From positions 231,041-295,040 of the forward strand of contig JAGRES010000013.1 in the NCBI GenBank assembly GCA_020446425.1: a DNA stretch of 64,000 nucleotides, read 5' to 3'. Within the stretch, counting starts at the first letter, position 1; every line of letters starts with the position of its first letter. Positions 1-9,306 of the stretch are shown here, in pieces. This stretch comes from Sphingobium sp. Lineage in GTDB: Bacteria > Pseudomonadota > Alphaproteobacteria > Sphingomonadales > Sphingomonadaceae. The position numbers and the translations under genes were made by a program. A model generated the notes under the pieces. It was not told the origin of the DNA, made no database searches, and saw nothing but the letters and a program-made list of their open reading frames with translations.

Positions 1-983
1 ACCCCGGCGATTACAAGGCGATGGAGCTTGTCGGCAAGCCAATACTGATTACCCGTAAGAGCGACGGAACCGTTGCCGCCATGTATAATGTCTGCACCCA
101 CAGAGGCATGATGCTCACGCCGGAAGGCCATGGCAGCAAGAAGCGTTTCTCCTGCCCCTATCATGCCTGGACCTTTGGTAATGACGGAAAGCTGATCGGC
201 GTCGCCGAGCCGCAGAAATTCGGTCCGATATGCAAGGAAGAACGCAACCTGACGGCCCTGCCGGTGGCTGAGGCAGGCGGGATCATATGGGTATGCCTCA
301 CGCAGGGCCTCGAATTCGATATCGAAAAGCATCTGGACGGCATGCTCGCCGATCTGGAAGTCTATGACCTTGCCTCCTGGCATTTCTGCGGTCAGCGCCG
401 CATCTATGGCCCCAACTGGAAGATCGCCTATGACGGCTATCTGGAGGGCTATCATTTCGCAGCCGCGCATCCGGAGACCATCCATCCGCGCAGCTTCAGC
501 AACATCATGCACTTCACCGCCTTCGGCCCGCACATGCGCGTGGGCTATCCGCAAAACCGGATCAAGGAGGCGCTGGGCGCACTACCGCGAGAGACATGGG
601 GGGAGCATGAAAATGAAGGCTATGACTTCGTGCGCACCATTTTCCCGAATGTGAGCATCTTCTTCGCGCCTGAAATCACACAGATCGCCCAGCTCATTCC
701 CAGCGAAACGCCAGACAAGAACATCACCAACCTGATGTTCCTGCGGCGCGACCCGCCAAAAGACGACACCGATGCCGCAAGCATCGAAGGAATGATGGAC
801 TGGCTGCGCGATGTCGTAAATGATGAGGATTATGGTGTCGGCCTGCAGGTGCAGAAAGGTCTGGAGTCCGGTGCGGTCAAGTCCGTCATCTTTGGCCGTA
901 ACGAGCGCGGCAACCAGTATTTCCACAAATATGTCGATTACCTGCTGGGCGGTACCACCAACGCGGCCCCGCCTGAACTGTAA
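1..983 (+). CDS. Rieske [2Fe-2S] ring-hydroxylating oxygenase, large subunit (5' end outside window)
   Basis: Terminal-oxygenase component that would insert oxygen into an aromatic or alicyclic ring using electrons from a partner reductase. The frame is open from base 3 and already inside the Rieske domain: PGDY lies just upstream of the first ATG (base 21), so the gene begins before the window. The cluster motif is CTHRG followed by CPYHAW, i.e. C-x-H then C-x2-H. The C-terminal catalytic part has the expected mononuclear-iron region (GYLEGYHFAAAHPE, with two His). It ends in TAA just before a strong terminator, so it is the last gene of its transcript. Substrate cannot be predicted. Confidence 0.9.
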   Translation, partial: PGDYKAMELVGKPILITRKSDGTVAAMYNVCTHRGMMLTPEGHGSKKRFSCPYHAWTFGNDGKLIGVAEPQKFGPICKEERNLTALPVAEAGGIIWVCLTQGLEFDIEKHLDGMLADLEVYDLASWHFCGQRRIYGPNWKIAYDGYLEGYHFAAAHPETIHPRSFSNIMHFTAFGPHMRVGYPQNRIKEALGALPRETWGEHENEGYDFVRTIFPNVSIFFAPEITQIAQLIPSETPDKNITNLMFLRRDPPKDDTDAASIEGMMDWLRDVVNDEDYGVGLQVQKGLESGAVKSVIFGRNERGNQYFHKYVDYLLGGTTNAAPPEL

Positions 984-1018
984 TTACACGTTCCGGAACC
1001 CTTGTTACTACCGGAGAC

Positions 1019-1047
1019 TGGAGGGGCGTTTGCCCCTCCATTTTTTT
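1019..1047 (+). terminator. Rho-independent terminator
   Basis: A perfect 9-bp stem (TGGAGGGGC / GCCCCTCCA) with a GTTT loop is followed at once by seven T residues. It sits 36 bp after the stop of the first Rieske gene and just before the end of the convergent oxidoreductase gene. Confidence 0.92.
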
Positions 1048-1052
1048 GCCCG

Positions 1053-2084
1053 TTAAAGGGTTGAAACGCTCTCATTCAGACGCACGACCGTCTTGCCGGT
1101 GGTCACGCCCGACATCAGGTTGATGAAGGCGGAGGGCGTATTTTCGATACCGGTCGTCACATTTTCCAGCGCGATCAGCTCACCCGATTTGATCCAGCTG
1201 CCCAGCTGGGCCTCGGCTTCCTCAAGCATGTCCAGATGCTCATAGGCGAGAAAGCCTTTCATCGTGATCCTGTGGACCAATACCTGCCACAAATTATGGA
1301 TCGGGATCGGGTTATTCTGATCGTTATAATTTGCGACCATGCCGCACACCACAATACGCCCGAAATCGCTCATCAGCGGCAGCATGGTGTCGAGAATGGT
1401 GCCGCCGACATTATCGAAATAGAGATCGGTCCCATCCGGACAGGCCGCCTTGATGGCCGCCGCAAGATCGCCGGTATCCCGATAATTGATCGCCGCATCC
1501 AGACCAAAAGTGCCTGTAACCAGCTCCGCCTTGCTGGGCGATCCGACAATACCGACACTGCGGCACCCCGACAGCCTGGCGATCTGGCCGCCAACGCTGC
1601 CCACCGCTCCGGCAGCCGCGCTCATCACCACCGTATCGCCCGCCTTCATCTCGCCGATTTTCTTGAGGCCGATATACGCCGTGATACCCGACCAGCCGAG
1701 CGCCCCCATATAGGCCGTCAACGGTACGGTCGGGTCGACATGAACATTCTCGATCGCGAAGTTGGACGGGTTGAGGATCGAATATTCCTCCCAGCCCGCG
1801 AAACCACGACCATAATCGCCTTCCTTGAATGCGGAATTACGCGATTTGACCACACGTCCCAGCACCATCGTCGGGATCAAGCCGTCAATAGGAACGGCCG
1901 GCAAATAGCTGTCCTGAATATCATCCAGCATACCGCGTATGGCCGGGTCGATAGCGAACACCTGATTCTCGATCAGAATCTCGCCGTCCTCCAGTTCACG
2001 CACCGGATTCTCCACCAGCTTGAAATTCTCAGGCGTGGGGACTCCCGACGGGCGTGAAGCGAGCACGATCTGACGGTTGATCAC
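1053..2084 (-). CDS. NADP-dependent MDR-family oxidoreductase (CurA / leukotriene-B4-dehydrogenase type)
   Basis: Zinc-free medium-chain reductase of the prostaglandin-reductase/CurA group, which usually reduces the C=C bond of alpha,beta-unsaturated ketones with NADPH. The 343-residue length is normal. The N-terminus (NRQIVLASRPSGVPTPENF) and the FAIDPAIRGM segment are typical, and the nucleotide-binding loop reads AAAGAVGSVGGQIA. It lies directly downstream of the tandem SnoaL gene on the same strand (30-bp gap), so the two are probably co-transcribed. A role in reducing an enone intermediate is inferred. Confidence 0.88.
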   Translation of the reverse strand: MINRQIVLASRPSGVPTPENFKLVENPVRELEDGEILIENQVFAIDPAIRGMLDDIQDSYLPAVPIDGLIPTMVLGRVVKSRNSAFKEGDYGRGFAGWEEYSILNPSNFAIENVHVDPTVPLTAYMGALGWSGITAYIGLKKIGEMKAGDTVVMSAAAGAVGSVGGQIARLSGCRSVGIVGSPSKAELVTGTFGLDAAINYRDTGDLAAAIKAACPDGTDLYFDNVGGTILDTMLPLMSDFGRIVVCGMVANYNDQNNPIPIHNLWQVLVHRITMKGFLAYEHLDMLEEAEAQLGSWIKSGELIALENVTTGIENTPSAFINLMSGVTTGKTVVRLNESVSTL

Positions 2085-2114
2085 CTTATTTCTCCTATAT
2101 GATATTCTGCGGTT

Positions 2115-3164
2115 TCAGCGGGGCCAGACCGCATAGACCGGGTCCTGGCTCCCGAAACATCCTCGCGTGGTCAGGGATGCATAGAAACCGTCGCCTTCAT
2201 ACGTCGTGGGCTGTGTGCTGTTCCAATCCATCACAAAACTGCGGCTGGCGAATTTCCATACGCCCCCGCGCCGCTCATAGCGGTCGACATATCTGCCGCC
2301 GGTCATGATATCGTTGCCGCCAGCTGTCATATGGGCGATGACATAATGCTCACCCACACCCGCATCGCCGTCAACCTCGACCCAGCTATTCGACGTCGAA
2401 TGGAAACATCTGTCGAGATTGCTGGTGACGAAATCCACAATGGCGTCGGCAAATTCAACGCCATTTCCATTGGCGATACCGCACATCGCGGTCGCATCGT
2501 CATGGAACAATGTTCGCAGCAAGGCTGCGTCTCCCCTGTCGACACCACGGGCATAGGCATGGACCAGGTCCATGATAGCGGCCCGGGAGAGAAGCCGGTC
2601 GACTTGCTCTTCAGCCATTGAAGCACTCCTCTTCTGCATATGTTGCGATGACGGCATCAGCTGATGATGATTGAGCAGCGCCGCTCCCGGATCCTGCGCG
2701 CCCTTGGAGCCCTGCGGCGCGAAGCCAGTGGAACCGGCGGGCGCTGCTGGCCTTGCAACGCTGCTTGGCGTGTTGGTGTTCGCATCCATCACATAGGTGC
2801 GGTGCGCGATTGCCCACTTCCCATCCACCAGCCTGTGCTGGTCGAGATACCGGCCCATAACCAGCCGCTGAAGTTCGGGCTCCTCCACATATGCCAGCAC
2901 ATAGGATTCCGAAACCGCTCGGTCACCGTCGACATCAATCCACATGTTCGATGTCCGGTGCAAAGTCGATGGAGCGGCGGCCTGTGCCGTACTCAATATC
3001 TGCACCAGATCGCTCGCTGGCCCGGAAAAAAAGCCATAATCGACGGTCGCGTCTTCATGATAGGCGCTGGCGAGCAAGGCCGCGTTCGCCCTGTCCACGC
3101 CCCGGCTGTGGCAGGCCAGCACATTGGCTATGGCGTCCCGAGCGGCCAGCGTCGCAATGCTCAT
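2115..3164 (-). CDS. Tandem two-domain SnoaL-like (NTF2-fold) protein
   Basis: Two SnoaL-like domains of about 130 residues lie in one polypeptide joined by a Ser/Pro/Ala/Gln-rich linker. Both halves repeat the same pattern: HSRGVDRANAALL / YARGVDRGDAALL, YHEDATVDYG / FHDDATAMCG, and HRTSNMWIDVDGDRA / HSTSNSWVEVDGDAG. The ATG at 3164 is chosen because GAGAG precedes it and the domain starts at once; an in-frame ATG 75 bp upstream has no such signal. SnoaL-like proteins are usually one domain and act as cyclases, hydratases, dehydratases or small oxygenase subunits. The reaction here is unknown. Confidence 0.85.
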   Translation of the reverse strand: MSIATLAARDAIANVLACHSRGVDRANAALLASAYHEDATVDYGFFSGPASDLVQILSTAQAAAPSTLHRTSNMWIDVDGDRAVSESYVLAYVEEPELQRLVMGRYLDQHRLVDGKWAIAHRTYVMDANTNTPSSVARPAAPAGSTGFAPQGSKGAQDPGAALLNHHQLMPSSQHMQKRSASMAEEQVDRLLSRAAIMDLVHAYARGVDRGDAALLRTLFHDDATAMCGIANGNGVEFADAIVDFVTSNLDRCFHSTSNSWVEVDGDAGVGEHYVIAHMTAGGNDIMTGGRYVDRYERRGGVWKFASRSFVMDWNSTQPTTYEGDGFYASLTTRGCFGSQDPVYAVWPR

Positions 3165-3314
3165 CCTCTGCTCTCTCCCATAGCCGCGCAGCGGATTGCA
3201 CAAAGCATCCCTGCTTCCATGACTATGATAATAGGCCATTGCCTGCGCACTGCGGACTAGCAGTTTGCACAGGACATAGGGAGATCGACTATGGTGATGG
3301 CGCTTGGATGTCGC

Positions 3315-3986
3315 TCAACCCTGAGGCAGGTCACCGCGATGCACCTGGCACACCGTTTCCGTAATCAGGTCGTAAACCGCCTGAACCCGGCCGCCCGAAC
3401 CGAAAGCATCCCGATTGAGCAAAAGGCCGAGATGTGCGGACATCACAAAATCGCTGACCAGCTGGAGCTTTTCCAGCCGCTCGCGCCATTGCGGAAAGTT
3501 GCGCACCATTTCATCATGCCAGATACGGTCGAACCTCTCGGACAAAGGCATGAATATATTGCGAAGCTGATCGTCGGTGCGCGCCGCGATGGCGATTTCG
3601 AAATAGGCGGCATATTCCCGCGTCTGCACGCTTTCCCAATGAAGTTCCGTCGCTTTACGAACGAAATCCACCTCGTCGCTCAACACCTCGAAATAGTCCG
3701 TGATGAAACGGTCCATGCGCTTGTAGAAAAGATATTCGGTAAGCGCCTCGACAAGCTGCGCCCGTTCCGAAAAATGATGATGCAATGCGCCCCGCGATAC
3801 GCCGGAGCGCATACAGACGTCGGGTATCGACATGCCCGCATATCCATTCTCGACAAGTGAATCGATAGCGGCCTCAAAAATCCGCAGACGGGTCTGGCCG
3901 CTCTTTTGCTGCTGCCATTTTGCATCATCGGCAGCAAGGCTGCCGGGCCGCATCTTTTTCAGCAGTTTCTGCCTTATTTCCTGCAT
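3315..3986 (-). CDS. TetR/AcrR-family transcriptional regulator
   Basis: The N-terminal TetR helix-turn-helix is clear around residues 30-75 (TRLRIFEAAIDSLVENGYAG, then SIPDVCMRSGVSRGALHHHF). The rest is the variable ligand-binding domain. Length 223 aa is normal. GAGGG precedes the ATG. It is divergent from the Rieske/TonB-receptor run beginning at 4175 and lies upstream of the reverse SnoaL/MDR pair, so it is the natural candidate regulator of both. Ligand unknown. Confidence 0.9.
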   Translation of the reverse strand: MQEIRQKLLKKMRPGSLAADDAKWQQQKSGQTRLRIFEAAIDSLVENGYAGMSIPDVCMRSGVSRGALHHHFSERAQLVEALTEYLFYKRMDRFITDYFEVLSDEVDFVRKATELHWESVQTREYAAYFEIAIAARTDDQLRNIFMPLSERFDRIWHDEMVRNFPQWRERLEKLQLVSDFVMSAHLGLLLNRDAFGSGGRVQAVYDLITETVCQVHRGDLPQG

Positions 3987-4096
3987 CCACCCTCATTCCA
4001 TCACGCTCGGCTCAGCATGGAAATTGTGTCCGAGTCGTATCCGAAAGCCACCCTATCCAAAGTCTTAGTTTCGGCACCATAGCCAATATCGCATAA

Positions 4097-4116
4097 AACA
4101 GGCATCGCGTCCTGTT
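4097..4116. promoter_or_regulatory. Inverted repeat, candidate operator of the divergent TetR gene
   Basis: AACAGG, an 8-base spacer, then CCTGTT form a perfect 6-bp inverted repeat in the TetR/Rieske intergenic region. It is 58 bp before the Rieske ATG and 111 bp before the TetR start. Position and symmetry fit a TetR operator; binding is inferred. Confidence 0.4.
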
Positions 4117-4174
4117 ATTTGTGCGCAGCGCAATTGTCAGGGCCGCCGAACAGACCAGAATTCAGGAGGGTGCA

Positions 4175-5590
4175 ATGGTAGACGCAATCAACCCGCACGG
4201 CCTTCCCGCAGATGACGGGCGGGAGTTCGGCGAGGCCCGCTGCCCAGCTCCTTCGGTTCAGGAAATAATCCAGGGCGACGCCATGCCCGCGCCCCCCGTT
4301 CTGGCTCATGAGAGCTATGAATATATGGGGTCGGAAGACATCGGCTATGGCCGTTATTACGAACAGGCCTTCTTCGACCATGAAATCGAGAATATCTGGT
4401 CGAAATGCTGGCAATGGGTATGCCGGGAAGACCATATCCCCGAGCCCGGCGACTATTATGTCTATGAAGTCGCCGACTTCAGCTACCTCGTCGTCCGGCA
4501 AAAGGACGGCAGCGTAAAGGGCTTCGTCAACAGCTGCCTACATCGCGGAACCAAGCTGAAACGGGCTGAAGGTTTCGGATCCGGCAATGATCTGCGTTGC
4601 CCCTATCATGGCTGGACATGGGAGAATGACGGACGCCTGAAGGCCGTGCCATGCGCCTGGGATTTCCCGCATGTGGACTCGGCCAAATACGGGTTGCCGC
4701 AGGTACGCGTCGGCCATTGGGGCGGCTTCATATTCATCAATCCGTCGGACGATGGCCCCGAACTGCTCGATTATCTCGCGCCCTTGCCGGAGCATTTTGC
4801 CGACTGGGGCATGGAGGACAGGTTCGTCGAACTGCATATGTGCAAGGAGCTGCCCTGCAACTGGAAGATGGCGCAGGAAGCGTTTCTCGAATCCTATCAT
4901 GTGCTGGAAACGCACCCGCAGCTGATGACCGGTGTGGGCGACGCCAATGTGCAATATGACACTTATGGCGACCACATATCGCGCTTTTACGCAGCGCTGG
5001 GAGTCAACAGCCCCCACCTTGCCAGCCCGCTCACCGAGCAGGAGCTGATCAACCAAATGCTCGTCGGCGATCGCTCAGTGCTGGATAATGATGCGCTGAA
5101 GGTCGGCGAGGGCGAAAATGCGCGGATCGTGATGGCGCGGTTCCTGCGGAACGTGATGGGCGAAAAATACAAGACCGACCTGTCCCGCTTCTCCGACAGC
5201 GAAATGATCGACACGATAGAATATCATGTCTTTCCCAACATGGTGCTGTTTCCCGGCATATCGCTGCCGATGGTCTATCGCTTTCGCCCGATAGGCAGCA
5301 ACCCAGACCGGACCCTGTTTGAAATCTTGTTCCTGCGCCCCAAGCCCGACAAGGGCCATGCCCCCGAACCGGCAGAGCCGCATTATGTTTCCGAGCATGA
5401 AAGCTATTCCTCGGCGCCCGGCATGGATGCCGCGTTCGGCGCCGTTTACGACCAGGACACCGACAATCTGCGCGTACAGCAGCAGGGCGTGAAAACAAGC
5501 CGCAAGCACGGCGAGACACTGGCCAATTATCAGGAAGTGCGCATCCGCCACTTCAACCGGACAATCGACAAATATCTGGAACAAAAGTGA
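4175..5590 (+). CDS. Rieske [2Fe-2S] ring-hydroxylating oxygenase, alpha subunit
   Basis: Full-length oxygenase of 471 residues. The ATG at 4175 follows AGGAGG by 5 bases; an upstream in-frame GTG at 4121 lacks a ribosome site. The Rieske domain is complete: PGDYYVYE, then CLHRG and CPYHGW (C-x-H...C-x2-H). The catalytic domain carries the usual iron-ligand region (EAFLESYHVLETHPQ). It is followed after 11 bp by a TonB receptor and then by SDR, VOC, SnoaL-like and a further Rieske gene, an apparent operon. No ferredoxin or reductase partner is encoded nearby, so electrons must come from elsewhere. Confidence 0.93.
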   Translation: MVDAINPHGLPADDGREFGEARCPAPSVQEIIQGDAMPAPPVLAHESYEYMGSEDIGYGRYYEQAFFDHEIENIWSKCWQWVCREDHIPEPGDYYVYEVADFSYLVVRQKDGSVKGFVNSCLHRGTKLKRAEGFGSGNDLRCPYHGWTWENDGRLKAVPCAWDFPHVDSAKYGLPQVRVGHWGGFIFINPSDDGPELLDYLAPLPEHFADWGMEDRFVELHMCKELPCNWKMAQEAFLESYHVLETHPQLMTGVGDANVQYDTYGDHISRFYAALGVNSPHLASPLTEQELINQMLVGDRSVLDNDALKVGEGENARIVMARFLRNVMGEKYKTDLSRFSDSEMIDTIEYHVFPNMVLFPGISLPMVYRFRPIGSNPDRTLFEILFLRPKPDKGHAPEPAEPHYVSEHESYSSAPGMDAAFGAVYDQDTDNLRVQQQGVKTSRKHGETLANYQEVRIRHFNRTIDKYLEQK

Positions 5591-5601
5591 GGGGAGTTGT
5601 C

Positions 5602-7938
5602 ATGTTGAAATTGAAAAGGGACTTGTTGGTACAAGGCGCAGCCATTGCAATCATTGCGATGCCGGCCCACGCACAGGCGCAAGATGCGCCGTCAGACGAA
5701 TATGTCGGCATTACCGACATCGTCGTCACCGCCCAAAAGCGAGAGGAAAATCTGCAGGATGTTCCCATCGCGGTTTCCGCTGTTGGGTCTGAAACCCTGG
5801 GTTCGATGCAGGTCACAACACTGCAGGCGCTTCAGGGCAGCATTCCCAATACGCAGATCGAAAATTTCTCCAACACGCCCAATACCGCCGTGTTCACCAT
5901 CCGCGGCATCGGTGTGATCGAGCCGGACCCTTATGCCGGTAACACCGTGTCGATCGTAGTCGACGGCGTGCCGCAGTTTTTCAGCATGGGCGCGCTGCTC
6001 GACATGTATGACGTGGACCGTGTCGAGGTTCTGCGCGGGCCGCAGGGCACATTGTTCGGAGCCAACACGACCGGCGGCGTGGTCAACGTCACCACCGCAC
6101 GGCCAACGGGCAATTTCGGCGGCTACATCAAAGGCAATGTCGGCAACTGGGATCGCTTCGACATTACCGGTTCCATCGAGGTGCCGCTGGTCAGTGACAC
6201 GCTCTCGCTCAAACTGTCGGGCATTCACACGGAGCGCAGCGGCTGGACCACCAATGTGTGGGACGGCAAGTCCATGGGCGACAAGAATATCAACGCCGTG
6301 CGCGGTATGCTGTATTTTACGCCCTCGCCCGATGTCGACATCACATTGCAGGGCGAATATGTCGGCGCGCGCAACGGCGCTCCCATTGTCATCAATGGCG
6401 GCCTGCCGGGCGAAGGCAATTATGTCCCCGCAGGCACATTCTGGAACGGTGCGGTCCTGCCGCAATATGAATCGCCCTGTGCTGTCGCTGGCCAGCCCTG
6501 CAAGGCCCCCGACAAATATTATTCCGGCAACAATGAAGTGCCCGACCAGTCCGACATGGACACATATTTCACCGTGCTGACGATGAACTTCAACAACACC
6601 GGTATTGGCGATGTTACGACCATCACCGGCTATAAGAAGTTCACCCTGTTCGAATATACCGATCAGGACGGCAGCGCGAAAACCAACAATGCCACCCGCC
6701 GCCGCACCGAAGGCTGGCAGTTCAGCCAGGAGGTACGCACGGCGGTCGATATCACGGACAGCATCAACGCTGTGCTGGGCGGCTTCTACATGAAGACGCA
6801 TTTCGATCATTATCAGATGTATCACCTCGATTTTGCGTCACCGGGCCTTGTGCAGTTCAACACGCAAGACCAGGATACGGAGTCCCTCTCGGCGTTTTTG
6901 CAGACCTATACCGAGCTCACCGACAGGCTGACTCTGCAGGCGGGCATCCGCTATACGCATGACAAGGTCGATGCACGCTCGACACTGGATTATGGCGTGG
7001 GCGCACCCGCGCTCACCTCACCGAACTTCGCTGTCATACCCGACATCGTCATTCCCGGCGTGTTCACGCAGGTCGGGCGCGACTTGCGCGATACGCCGCA
7101 CGATATCGACACCGGCGGCAAGGAAAGCTGGGACAATGTCGGCTGGAAGATCGGGCTTGATTACGAGTTCGGGCCAAGGCAGCGCGTCTACGCCAGCTGG
7201 GCGCGCGGCTTCAAGTCCGGCGGATTCACTGGCCGTATCGGGGTGCTGGAGGACGGCAACGCCCCCTATGGCCCTGAAAAGGTCGACACATTTGAAGTCG
7301 GCCTGAAGGCCGACCTGCTTGACCGCCGTCTGCGCACCAACTTCGCGATGTTCTACACCAATTATCGCGACATGCAGGTGGCACAGATCTATTTCGATCC
7401 CAATACCAATGTCCAGGGCAACCGCATCCTCAATGCGGCCAAGTCCGAGATCAAGGGCTTCGAACTGGAAGTGACGGCAGTTCCCGTCGAGCGGCTGACG
7501 CTGCGGAGTTCGCTCGGTTATCTCGACACCAAGTACAAGGACTTCCTCTATTTCGATCCGGTGTCGCTGAACATCTTTGATCTGAAAGGCGAAGCCCTTC
7601 AGAACGCACCCAAATGGTCGACCACATTGGGCCTCAACTATGCGTTTGAACTGGCTGGCGGCTCGGAAATCGTGTTCGACGCGGAATGGAAATATCAGAG
7701 CAAGAAATATTACACCGCCATTCTCAACACCCCGCGTTCGACTGTTCAACCGACCTATCTGGTCGACGGCTCAATCGCCTTCCGGCCAGCCGGAGACCGT
7801 TTCGAGTTTGTGCTGTGGGGCAAGAACCTGTTTGACAAGCGGTACATCGCGTCTGTCTATGACTCACCAGGCTATATGGGCCTGACCGCCTACGCTCCGC
7901 CGCGCCAGTACGGCATTTCCGCGAAGGCAAAATTCTAA
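5602..7938 (+). CDS. TonB-dependent outer-membrane receptor
   Basis: Outer-membrane active transporter of about 778 residues. A signal peptide (KLKRDL, hydrophobic core, PAHAQAQ) precedes the plug domain, which starts with TDIVVTAQKREENLQDVP and contains VEVLRGPQGTLFGANTTGGVVN. The C-terminus ends in aromatic-rich beta strands and a final Phe. ATG 5602 is preferred over GTG 5587 because GAGGGGA lies before it and the signal peptide then begins properly. Its place between oxygenase genes suggests uptake of the hydrophobic substrate of this module rather than iron; that is inference. Confidence 0.93.
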   Translation: MLKLKRDLLVQGAAIAIIAMPAHAQAQDAPSDEYVGITDIVVTAQKREENLQDVPIAVSAVGSETLGSMQVTTLQALQGSIPNTQIENFSNTPNTAVFTIRGIGVIEPDPYAGNTVSIVVDGVPQFFSMGALLDMYDVDRVEVLRGPQGTLFGANTTGGVVNVTTARPTGNFGGYIKGNVGNWDRFDITGSIEVPLVSDTLSLKLSGIHTERSGWTTNVWDGKSMGDKNINAVRGMLYFTPSPDVDITLQGEYVGARNGAPIVINGGLPGEGNYVPAGTFWNGAVLPQYESPCAVAGQPCKAPDKYYSGNNEVPDQSDMDTYFTVLTMNFNNTGIGDVTTITGYKKFTLFEYTDQDGSAKTNNATRRRTEGWQFSQEVRTAVDITDSINAVLGGFYMKTHFDHYQMYHLDFASPGLVQFNTQDQDTESLSAFLQTYTELTDRLTLQAGIRYTHDKVDARSTLDYGVGAPALTSPNFAVIPDIVIPGVFTQVGRDLRDTPHDIDTGGKESWDNVGWKIGLDYEFGPRQRVYASWARGFKSGGFTGRIGVLEDGNAPYGPEKVDTFEVGLKADLLDRRLRTNFAMFYTNYRDMQVAQIYFDPNTNVQGNRILNAAKSEIKGFELEVTAVPVERLTLRSSLGYLDTKYKDFLYFDPVSLNIFDLKGEALQNAPKWSTTLGLNYAFELAGGSEIVFDAEWKYQSKKYYTAILNTPRSTVQPTYLVDGSIAFRPAGDRFEFVLWGKNLFDKRYIASVYDSPGYMGLTAYAPPRQYGISAKAKF

Positions 7939-7954
7939 TCCCCCCCACCGACTT

Positions 7955-7978
7955 GCTCCGCGGCCCAGGCCGCGGAGC
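7955..7978 (+). terminator. GC-rich hairpin after the TonB receptor gene
   Basis: A perfect 11-bp stem (GCTCCGCGGCC / GGCCGCGGAGC) with a two-base loop lies 17 bp after the receptor stop. Only CTTT follows, with no T-run, so it may attenuate or stabilise an mRNA end rather than stop transcription fully before the SDR gene. Confidence 0.5.
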
Positions 7979-8005
7979 GCTTTCGGACAGATGGAGCTGG
8001 CAAGA

Positions 8006-8752
8006 ATGGGAAAATTGGACGGCAGGGTAGCCCTTATCACCGGCGGTGCCTCGGGTCTCGGCGCCGAGGACGCCCGCACGCTTGCCCGCGAAGGCGCGAA
8101 AGTTGTCATTACGGATATTCAGGAAGAGCTCGGCAGCAAGGTCGCCAGTGAAATTCCCGGCTGTACCTTCCTGAAGCATGATGTCTCGAGCGAGGCAGAG
8201 TGGCAGGCCGTCATCGGCAAGACAGTCGAGATGCACGGCACCATAGATATATTGGTCAACAATGCCGGGCTTGTCCGCTTCGGCACCATCGAGGACATGA
8301 GCTTCGCAGACTATAAGCTGCAGATCGACATCATGCTCGACAGTACCTTTCTGGGCTGCAAATATGCCATTCCGCATATGTCGAAAAACGGCAACGGTTC
8401 CATCGTCAATATGGCCTCCATCGGCGGGATAAAGGGCATCAGCGTCATTCCGGCCTATGCCGCGGCCAAGGGCGGTATCATCGCGATGACCCGCTCCATT
8501 GCCATTCATTGCCGCGAGCAAGGCTACAGGATCCGGGTCAATTCCATCGCGCCGGGCGGCATCGTTACACCTATGACCGCGCAAGCGGTGGCCGAGCTGG
8601 ACGCGGACGATCCGGGCCTCAAGCAGAACGTCGATCATGGCATGGGCCAGCCCAGCGATATCGCCAACATGGTCCTCTATCTCGCAAGCGACGACGGCCG
8701 CCATATCACCGGCACGAATATCGTGATCGACAATGGGGAAACGATAGCATGA
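8006..8752 (+). CDS. Short-chain dehydrogenase/reductase (SDR)
   Basis: Classical SDR, about 248 residues, for NAD(P)-linked alcohol/ketone interconversion. Visible are the TGGASGLG cofactor motif, NNAG, the active-site serine region (NMASIGG) and YAAAK with catalytic Tyr and Lys. ATG 8006 is chosen because GGAG lies 9 bases upstream and MGKLDGRVALITGG is the usual SDR beginning; an earlier ATG at 7991 has no ribosome site. The stop overlaps the ATG of the VOC gene (ATGA), indicating translational coupling. It may oxidise a hydroxyl made by the neighbouring oxygenases. Confidence 0.92.
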   Translation: MGKLDGRVALITGGASGLGAEDARTLAREGAKVVITDIQEELGSKVASEIPGCTFLKHDVSSEAEWQAVIGKTVEMHGTIDILVNNAGLVRFGTIEDMSFADYKLQIDIMLDSTFLGCKYAIPHMSKNGNGSIVNMASIGGIKGISVIPAYAAAKGGIIAMTRSIAIHCREQGYRIRVNSIAPGGIVTPMTAQAVAELDADDPGLKQNVDHGMGQPSDIANMVLYLASDDGRHITGTNIVIDNGETIA

Positions 8753-9291
8753 GCGCCATCCCGTCCGAACAGCGCCGGGTGATGCAGGTCTGCTGGGTGG
8801 TCGACGACATCGACAAGGCGATGGCCGACTGGACCAGGGTGATGGGCATTGGCCCCTTTTTCATCTTTCGCGATCTCAAGATCGACAGCGTACGCTATCG
8901 CGGTACGCCGACATCCACCCATTTTTCCATCGCCATGGCGCAGGCCGGCGGCGTGCAGATCGAGCTCGCGCAGCAGCATTGCGACAATCCCTCGGCCTAC
9001 CGGGATCTGGTCTCCAAGGGCGAGAACGGGCTGCATCACATCGCCATCTATGTGGCGGACTATGATGCGGCTCTCGCCCATTTCACTGATCAGGGTTTGA
9101 AGGCGGCTATCGAAGGTACGTTCGGCGAGATGCGCTTCGCTTATGTCGACACGAGCGGCCCGCTGGGCTGCATGGTGGAAATCATCGAACATGATCCGCT
9201 GGAGGATCAGATATTCGCGCGTGTCGCGGAAGGGGCCGAGCATTGGGACGGCGTGACCGACCCGGTGCGGCCCGGCTTCCCGGACGCTTGA
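8749..9291 (+). CDS. VOC-superfamily (glyoxalase/epimerase-like) protein
   Basis: A 180-residue protein with the paired beta-alpha-beta modules of vicinal-oxygen-chelate proteins: VMQVCWVVDDIDKAMADW at the N-terminus and GLHHIAIYVADYDAALAHF in the second half, ending with GCMVEIIEHDP. His and Glu at the expected metal positions fit a metal-dependent epimerase, isomerase or glyoxalase. The start overlaps the SDR stop by four bases. Methylmalonyl-CoA-epimerase-like proteins share this form, but the substrate here is unknown. Confidence 0.85.
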   Translation: MSAIPSEQRRVMQVCWVVDDIDKAMADWTRVMGIGPFFIFRDLKIDSVRYRGTPTSTHFSIAMAQAGGVQIELAQQHCDNPSAYRDLVSKGENGLHHIAIYVADYDAALAHFTDQGLKAAIEGTFGEMRFAYVDTSGPLGCMVEIIEHDPLEDQIFARVAEGAEHWDGVTDPVRPGFPDA

Positions 9292-9306
9292 TCGGAGGAC
9301 AATAAT

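Noticed and set aside
5692-6825. Long open frame (377 codons) on the reverse strand inside the first TonB receptor
   Set aside because: It mirrors the codon-position bias of the receptor gene, has no ribosome site and no recognisable protein. The same applies to other long antisense frames, for example 8677-9774, 15180-16133, 34956-36020, 53368-54186 and 60539-61624.
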